Shown here: in pieces, positions 23,245-27,085 of the stretch
How the letters are laid out: every line of letters begins with the position of its first letter
How positions within the stretch are numbered: the first letter of the stretch is position 1
Assembly (NCBI GenBank): GCA_002509485.1
Contig: DAWO01000143.1
Span: 1 to 27,085 of the forward strand
Source: Methanolinea sp. UBA477
GTDB taxonomy: Archaea; Halobacteriota; Methanomicrobia; Methanomicrobiales; Methanospirillaceae
DNA length: 27,085 nucleotides
Reading direction: 5' to 3'
The notes under the pieces: generated by a model
Told to the model about the DNA's origin: nothing
Databases searched by the model: none
Seen by the model: the letters and a program-made list of their open reading frames with translations, nothing else
Made by a program: the position numbers and the translations under genes

Positions 23245-24576
23245 ATGGCTTCCTGTACAATTGTGCCTGAACTGTTGGGCCTGCTAGCCTTAATTGGCCT
23301 TAACGGGTTTTTTTCCATGGCTGAATTCGCCCTGGTCTCGTCACGGACCTTTCGTCTCAGTTATCTTTCCGAACAGGGAATCCATGGTGCGGATACGGCA
23401 CTTGATCTCTTAAAAGAGCCAAATACCTTCCTCTCCACGATACAGATCGCAATAACGCTGATTGGGATCGGCGCCGGCGCATACAGCGGCGCAACGTTCT
23501 CGAAATATATCATCCCTTACCTAAAAGCGATACCGCTGGTTTCACCATATGCACATACCATAAGCATCCTCCTGATCGTCATCGTCATCACGTACCTCAC
23601 GCTCCTCTTCGGGGAGCTTCTCCCGAAGAGACTCGGCATGCAAAACCCGGAACGCCTTGCCTGCCGTTGTGCGGGGACAATCAGGGGATTATCAAAAATT
23701 TTTATACCTGTTGTCTGGCTGATGAGTGCCTCGACAGGCGTAATGCTTCGCGTTGTCGGATCAGATGCAGAACCGGTATTCAGGGTCACTGAGGAGGAGA
23801 TAAAACTCCTTGTTGAAGAGGGTGCCCGGACGGGTGTTGTTCAGGCGATGGAGCACCAGATGGTGGAGTCCATATTCCGGTTGGGTGATCGGAAAGTCTT
23901 TTCATTGATGACACCCCGTCCCGAGATAATTGCACTGGATATCACAAAAGACCCACAAGACAATATTGCAAGGATACTGGAAAGCCAGCACTCCCGATTC
24001 CCGGTCTATCGTGACCAGTTGGATTCCATCATAGGAATTGCCCGCGCCCGTGATATCTGGAAATTGTGGGCGGCTGATGGTACTGTTCCCGATCTTGAGA
24101 GCGTTGTAAAGGAAGCCCCTGTAATCCCTGAAAATTTCCCTGTATTCAGGATGCTCGAACTGCTGCGCAAAACCGGCAGTTCCATGGCAATCGCGATGGA
24201 CGAGTACGGAGCCGTCTCCGGTCTCGTAACGCTACATGATGTATTTGAAGCAATTATCGGGGATTTCTCGTCACAAAACCCGATGCGTGACAAACCGCTT
24301 GTCGAGCGGGAAGATGGATCCATCCTCGTGGATGGCCTCTACCCCATCGATGATATCAGGGAAATACTCAAAATTAAGGAGATACCAGGAGAGAAGGAGA
24401 GATATTTCCATACGCTTTCGGGATTCGTGATGATGATTCTTGGAAAAATTCCTGATACCGGGGATGTGTTTGAATGGCGTGGGTTCCGTTTCGAAGTGGT
24501 GGATATGGACGGGCAGCGGGTTGACAGGGTGCTCATTACCCCGGTGGAGCCTGCTGCTGACAGTATGAAAGATTAG
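23245..24576 (+). CDS. CNNM/CorC-like transporter (DUF21, CBS pair, CorC_HlyC domain; 'hemolysin' family)
   Basis: The 443-residue protein starts with a DUF21 transmembrane domain (about 8-190: LLALIGLNGFFSMAEFALVS, LITLIGIGAGAYSGATF-like segment, LLFGELLPKRLGMQ). A CBS pair follows at about 210-335 (SLMTPRPEIIALDI, then SGLVTLHDVFEAIIGDF). The C-terminal CorC_HlyC domain at about 350-435 includes DGSILVDGLYPIDDIREIL. Proteins of this type export Mg2+ or Co2+ and are often mislabelled as hemolysins. The CBS pair probably senses nucleotide. The gene stands alone with its own upstream region. Confidence 0.93.
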   Translation: MASCTIVPELLGLLALIGLNGFFSMAEFALVSSRTFRLSYLSEQGIHGADTALDLLKEPNTFLSTIQIAITLIGIGAGAYSGATFSKYIIPYLKAIPLVSPYAHTISILLIVIVITYLTLLFGELLPKRLGMQNPERLACRCAGTIRGLSKIFIPVVWLMSASTGVMLRVVGSDAEPVFRVTEEEIKLLVEEGARTGVVQAMEHQMVESIFRLGDRKVFSLMTPRPEIIALDITKDPQDNIARILESQHSRFPVYRDQLDSIIGIARARDIWKLWAADGTVPDLESVVKEAPVIPENFPVFRMLELLRKTGSSMAIAMDEYGAVSGLVTLHDVFEAIIGDFSSQNPMRDKPLVEREDGSILVDGLYPIDDIREILKIKEIPGEKERYFHTLSGFVMMILGKIPDTGDVFEWRGFRFEVVDMDGQRVDRVLITPVEPAADSMKD

Positions 24577-24811
24577 GATGGAGACAACCTGGTTCCCGAA
24601 ACAATCCAGCGGTCTAGACCGGTTTTACAGGTGGCCATCCCGGCCTTGGTTATAAATCCGCGATTTGGGGCAAGCTCCATTAAAAAAGAGCCATTCAATC
24701 GGCATAGGGCAGGGATTATTGTCTCCAGGGTGCGCTGTCTCAATTTTTGGGTTTGTCTGAACGAGTGTGATGTTTTTGACGCTTAAATGGTCTCAATTAC
24801 CATTCTTCCAT
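24577..24811 (+). other. Intergenic region with palindrome, orphan TATA box and possible small RNA
   Basis: This 235-bp gap has a perfect palindrome CGGTCTAGACCG (24610-24621), just after the CNNM gene end, and a plus-strand TATA element TTATAAAT (24650-24657) with no gene start downstream. From the predicted start near 24678 it runs about 70 nt to T5 (24744-24748), then a second T5 (24772-24776) follows. An inverted repeat AATGGT/ACCATT (24786-24804) comes before the YkgJ-type gene end. A short non-coding transcript is possible but unproven. Confidence 0.25.
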
Positions 24812-25216
24812 TCATCTTTTCAATGCCCTGCAAAGGCGAAAATCGGTCTGCCGCCGCTCCCAGGGAGTAAAATTGCAGCACATCTCCGGCTTTATCTCGT
24901 GGATAGAGCATACATACCTCGAATCAGCCACTCTTTTCAGGAACGGGCATACGGTCAGGTATCCCCCCGAACCCGGATCCCGCATCTCGATCTCGATGAT
25001 CTCTCCAATATCAGAGGGTTCAAGAGCAGCGCAGTTGATGATCCGGCCGTCACTCATCTGTCCAAAAAAATACCTGAGAACGTCTGTATTCCCGTTCACC
25101 ATCCAGGTATAGAGGTCCGTAGGGGTCGGAGAGATCCGGTCACCGTAGATCTTGCAGCAGAGTCCGCACTGCATGCACGGGTCTGCAGATTCATCGTATT
25201 CTTCATCCTCCGTCAC
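24812..25216 (-). CDS. YkgJ-family cysteine-cluster protein
   Basis: This 134-residue protein has the YkgJ pattern: CMQCGLCCKIYGDRIS with four cysteines (CxxCxxCC), a lone cysteine at CPFLKR, and a final CSIHEIKPEMCCNFTPWERR. The family is thought to bind a metal (zinc or iron-sulfur), with no settled function. The start GTG at 25216 gives a short acidic N-terminus before the cluster. It is a single-gene unit facing away from the LysE-family gene. Length matches the family. Confidence 0.85.
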   Translation of the reverse strand: MTEDEEYDESADPCMQCGLCCKIYGDRISPTPTDLYTWMVNGNTDVLRYFFGQMSDGRIINCAALEPSDIGEIIEIEMRDPGSGGYLTVCPFLKRVADSRYVCSIHEIKPEMCCNFTPWERRQTDFRLCRALKR

Positions 25217-25365
25217 AGGAATTTACGCTCCCTGATCCAGGGTAGTTCTCCTGGCAGGGATAACTATCTGTGCCCGCAGGAGATTAAAATCGCTGTTGTG
25301 ACTCTGGCCTTCTCACTGCGCAACCAGGAAAACCGGGAAAAACCACGGGATTCCCTGCCGGGACC
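25217..25365. other. Upstream region of the YkgJ-type and LysE-type genes
   Basis: Between the two divergent genes I see no recognisable RNA gene or repeat. A minus-strand frame over 25284-25514 and a plus-strand frame over 24767-25414 are open by chance and lack family features. Confidence 0.3.
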
Positions 25366-25539
25366 ATGCACACAGATGAAGATGGCACAGCCACCCTCAT
25401 TCGAGATGAATTGACCGGGTATCGGTACCTCTTGCGTCCTGTAAAAGCCCTTAAATTAGCCGGTGCCGAGATCTCTATAACTCCCATGACCGCCCACTCT
25501 GTTCTCATGGGCAAGGATACTTTCCGTGGATTGTCATGA
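25366..25539 (+). CDS. Possible 57-residue protein overlapping the LysE-family gene
   Basis: A short frame starts at ATG 25366 and ends at TGA 25537-25539, which overlaps the ATG of the LysE-family gene by 4 bp, the classic ATGA coupling. The peptide begins MHTDEDGTATLIRDELTG, continues YRYLLRPVKALKLAGAEIS, and shows normal composition. There is only a weak ribosome binding site (GGGA). I do not recognise a family. The overlap could be chance because a stop codon overlapping the next ATG is not rare. Comparison with relatives would decide it. Confidence 0.3.
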   Translation: MHTDEDGTATLIRDELTGYRYLLRPVKALKLAGAEISITPMTAHSVLMGKDTFRGLS

Positions 25540-26168
25540 TTCCTTCGTCACCCCCTGAACTGCTCCTGCTTGGATTCCTCGTCGGGCTAACCGGTGCACT
25601 TGCTCCAGGGCCCACACTGGTGGCGACCATCAACTCCTCGCTCAAAGGGGGGTGGACCATGGGTCCACGTGTCACCCTGGGCCACATCCTTGTTGAGATT
25701 GTCATGGTTGTCCTGATTGTGGCCGGGCTTGCAATCGTCTTCAAGGATTTCAGCTGGCTCATTGGCGGGATAGGCGGAATCGCACTCGTTGTATTCGGCA
25801 TCTTTACCATACTCGAAAGCCGCAATGCCGAGATCGACCTCTCGCAGAGCGGGGTCTCTCCGAAAGACCCGGTGCTTGCAGGGATCATCACGAGCATCTC
25901 GAACCCGTACTTCTGGCTGTGGTGGTTCACGGTTGGAAGCGCCCTCCTCATGGGTGCGCTTGCTGGGGGAATCAGTGGAGCGCTGGCATTTATCCTTGGT
26001 CACTGGGGGGCAGACCTCGGGTGGCTGACCCTTATTTCAGCCAGCGTCCATAAAGGGAGGTTCTTTCTCGGAGTTCGGGAATTCAGGATTATACTGGGGC
26101 TCTGCGGTATCTTCCTGGTCATCTTCGGAGGATATTTCATCACAACCGTGTGGGTGCTACAGGGGTAA
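25536..26168 (+). CDS. LysE/RhtB-family exporter
   Basis: The 210-residue protein has six hydrophobic segments and the LysE signature: ALAPGPTLVATINSSLKGGW near residues 21-40, GPRVTLGHILVEIVMVVLIV, then TSISNPYFWLWWFTVG (about 115-130) in the second half. LysE/RhtB proteins export amino acids such as lysine, arginine, threonine or homoserine. A role with homoserine metabolism is possible, as hom is 20 kb away, but nothing here links them. The start ATG overlaps the stop of the preceding small frame. Confidence 0.88.
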   Translation: MIPSSPPELLLLGFLVGLTGALAPGPTLVATINSSLKGGWTMGPRVTLGHILVEIVMVVLIVAGLAIVFKDFSWLIGGIGGIALVVFGIFTILESRNAEIDLSQSGVSPKDPVLAGIITSISNPYFWLWWFTVGSALLMGALAGGISGALAFILGHWGADLGWLTLISASVHKGRFFLGVREFRIILGLCGIFLVIFGGYFITTVWVLQG

Positions 26169-26178
26169 TCCCTGGCGA

Positions 26179-26229
26179 TCTGGTTTTTTCATGGTCAGGT
26201 ATGGTATCATCCCTGGCAGAAAAACCAGA
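26179..26229. terminator. Inverted repeat with T-runs between converging genes, bidirectional terminator
   Basis: TCTGGTTTTT (26179-26188) and AAAAACCAGA (26220-26229) form a perfect 10-bp inverted repeat. The arms themselves supply T-runs in both directions, placed right after the LysE-family stop and about 80 bp past the permease stop on the other strand. It is the only long inverted repeat in this gap. Confidence 0.55.
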
Positions 26230-26309
26230 ACCGAAAAAATTTCCATTCCTGGACAAGCGCAACGCATAATGAAAACGGACAAAGCCGGATCATGTTGAAA
26301 AATGAGTTG

Positions 26310-27085
26310 TTATTCTGCTCTCAACGCCTCGATAGGGTCGAGATTGGATGCACTCCATGCAGGATACAGCCCTGAAAGGATACAGGTGACAGTCCCTATC
26401 GCCATTGCAAAAGGCACATACACGAGGCTTGCAGGGGCGAAGAAGTACTCAGTACTGCCGACCATCGCGAGAACGACCAGCCATCCGACGGTCAGACTCA
26501 CCACCGCGCCGATAACCGCCCCGATTACTCCAAGGATTGCAGATTCGTACAAAAACATACTCCTCACTTCATTCTTCTGGGTGCCGATACTCCTGAGGAT
26601 CCCGATCTCCCTGATGCGTTCGGTGACCGACATCATCATCACGTTGAAGATCGATACAGCCGCGACAAGCAACGAGATTCCCGCGATGGCCATCACGAAG
26701 ATTGTCATTGTTGAAAGTGTCCCGGTTATGCTTTCAATCATGCGGCTGCTGTCCTGTATCGTTACCGTATCCTCTTTGCGGTTCAGCTTGTCCTCGATCT
26801 GGTCTGTCACGGTCTCCGTATCATCCAGGTCGTTGAGGACGATGTTGACCTGGTCGTACTCGCCTTCTCCTCCAAATATCCCGGTGAAGAGCTTCTCGCT
26901 GCCGATGATCGCCATGTCGGAATTGATATCCTGGGACATGCCTCTCTCCTCGAGGATGCCCACGACCCGCACGGTTGTTGTGGATCCCTCATCCGGATCG
27001 CCGATATCTATCCTGCTCCCAACCTTCAAATCAAGCCGTTCGACCAGCATTGGTCCGACCACAACCGAATTTGTGCTCCTGGGAA
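26310..27085 (-). CDS. MacB/FtsX-type ABC transporter permease (partial, 5' end outside window)
   Basis: The frame is open to the right window edge (about 258 codons), so only the C-terminal part is present. The first portion (LVERLDLKVGSRIDIGD, VRVVGILEERGMSQDINSD) belongs to the extracytoplasmic core domain of MacB-like permeases. It is followed by four membrane helices and the FtsX motif SVTERIREIGILRSIGTQKN. The C-terminus DPIEALRAE is typical. Family members move lipoproteins, peptides or drugs with a separate ATPase, expected beyond the window. The GTG at 27062-27060 is internal and not a start. Confidence 0.93.
   Translation of the reverse strand, partial: PRSTNSVVVGPMLVERLDLKVGSRIDIGDPDEGSTTTVRVVGILEERGMSQDINSDMAIIGSEKLFTGIFGGEGEYDQVNIVLNDLDDTETVTDQIEDKLNRKEDTVTIQDSSRMIESITGTLSTMTIFVMAIAGISLLVAAVSIFNVMMMSVTERIREIGILRSIGTQKNEVRSMFLYESAILGVIGAVIGAVVSLTVGWLVVLAMVGSTEYFFAPASLVYVPFAMAIGTVTCILSGLYPAWSASNLDPIEALRAE

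Noticed and set aside
24767..25414. 215-codon plus-strand frame antisense to the YkgJ-type gene
   Set aside because: The minus-strand gene has the conserved cysteine pattern, whereas this frame has a proline and histidine-rich, featureless translation.
25284..25514. Minus-strand 76-codon frame near the LysE-type gene
   Set aside because: It has no start signal and no family pattern; it lies antisense to the ATGA-coupled small frame.
1..27085. Search for CRISPR arrays, IS elements, tRNA, rRNA and integrase genes
   Set aside because: No direct-repeat/spacer array, transposase or integrase motif, or convincing tRNA cloverleaf was seen on either strand.

Overview
The window reads as part of a methanogenic archaeon's chromosome, most likely order Methanomicrobiales. 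Intergenic regions carry archaeal TATA elements about 25 bp before start codons, and several genes appear leaderless or nearly so. The content fits: an MsvR-like winged-helix regulator, a GLDDTDS-domain protein related to methanogenesis marker 11/TiaS, a COG3044-type ABC ATPase, and a PAS sensor that ends in a His-containing helix without a kinase ATPase domain. I saw no rRNA, tRNA, insertion sequence, CRISPR array or integrase.

Layout. 1-1000: the 5' part of an MsvR-like regulator (minus, cut by the window edge) diverges from a 78-aa winged-helix protein; between them are two TTCGTA boxes and three perfect dyads. 1070-3996: a ferritin-like/VIT1 iron transporter (minus) diverges from an operon of an AAA-like ATPase with an altered P-loop and an MscS channel. 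3965-6535: a minus-strand operon of ACT-domain protein, homoserine dehydrogenase and an HTH-GLDDTDS protein, whose 3' end overlaps the mscS 3' end. 6904-8970: four-PAS membrane sensor. 9174-10960: a tightly coupled pair of OLD/RecF-like ATPase and small TOPRIM protein, the best candidate for a defence-type system here. 11156-12858: DrrAB-type ABC exporter. 12922-13347: double-CBS protein with a strong terminator, then about 500 bp without a convincing gene but with a possible gene remnant.

13867-18381: P-type cation ATPase, then a COG3044/MRB1590-like ATPase (both minus). 18473-20817: Acg-type nitroreductase converging on a GntP-family permease that follows acylphosphatase. 21260-24576: DedA/VTT membrane protein, MFS transporter, CNNM/CorC-like transporter. 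24812-26168: YkgJ-type cysteine-cluster protein, a possible 57-aa ORF and a LysE-family exporter. 26310-27085: the C-terminal part of a MacB/FtsX-type ABC permease, cut by the window edge.

Most genes are ordinary chromosomal membrane-transport and regulatory genes. The parts that deserve a second look are the ATPase/TOPRIM pair, the ATPase/MscS operon (whose ATPase shows a probable pair of compensating frameshifts), the HTH-GLDDTDS gene coupled to homoserine biosynthesis, and the operator architecture upstream of the MsvR-like gene. Function calls rest on motif recognition by eye; no database search was run.
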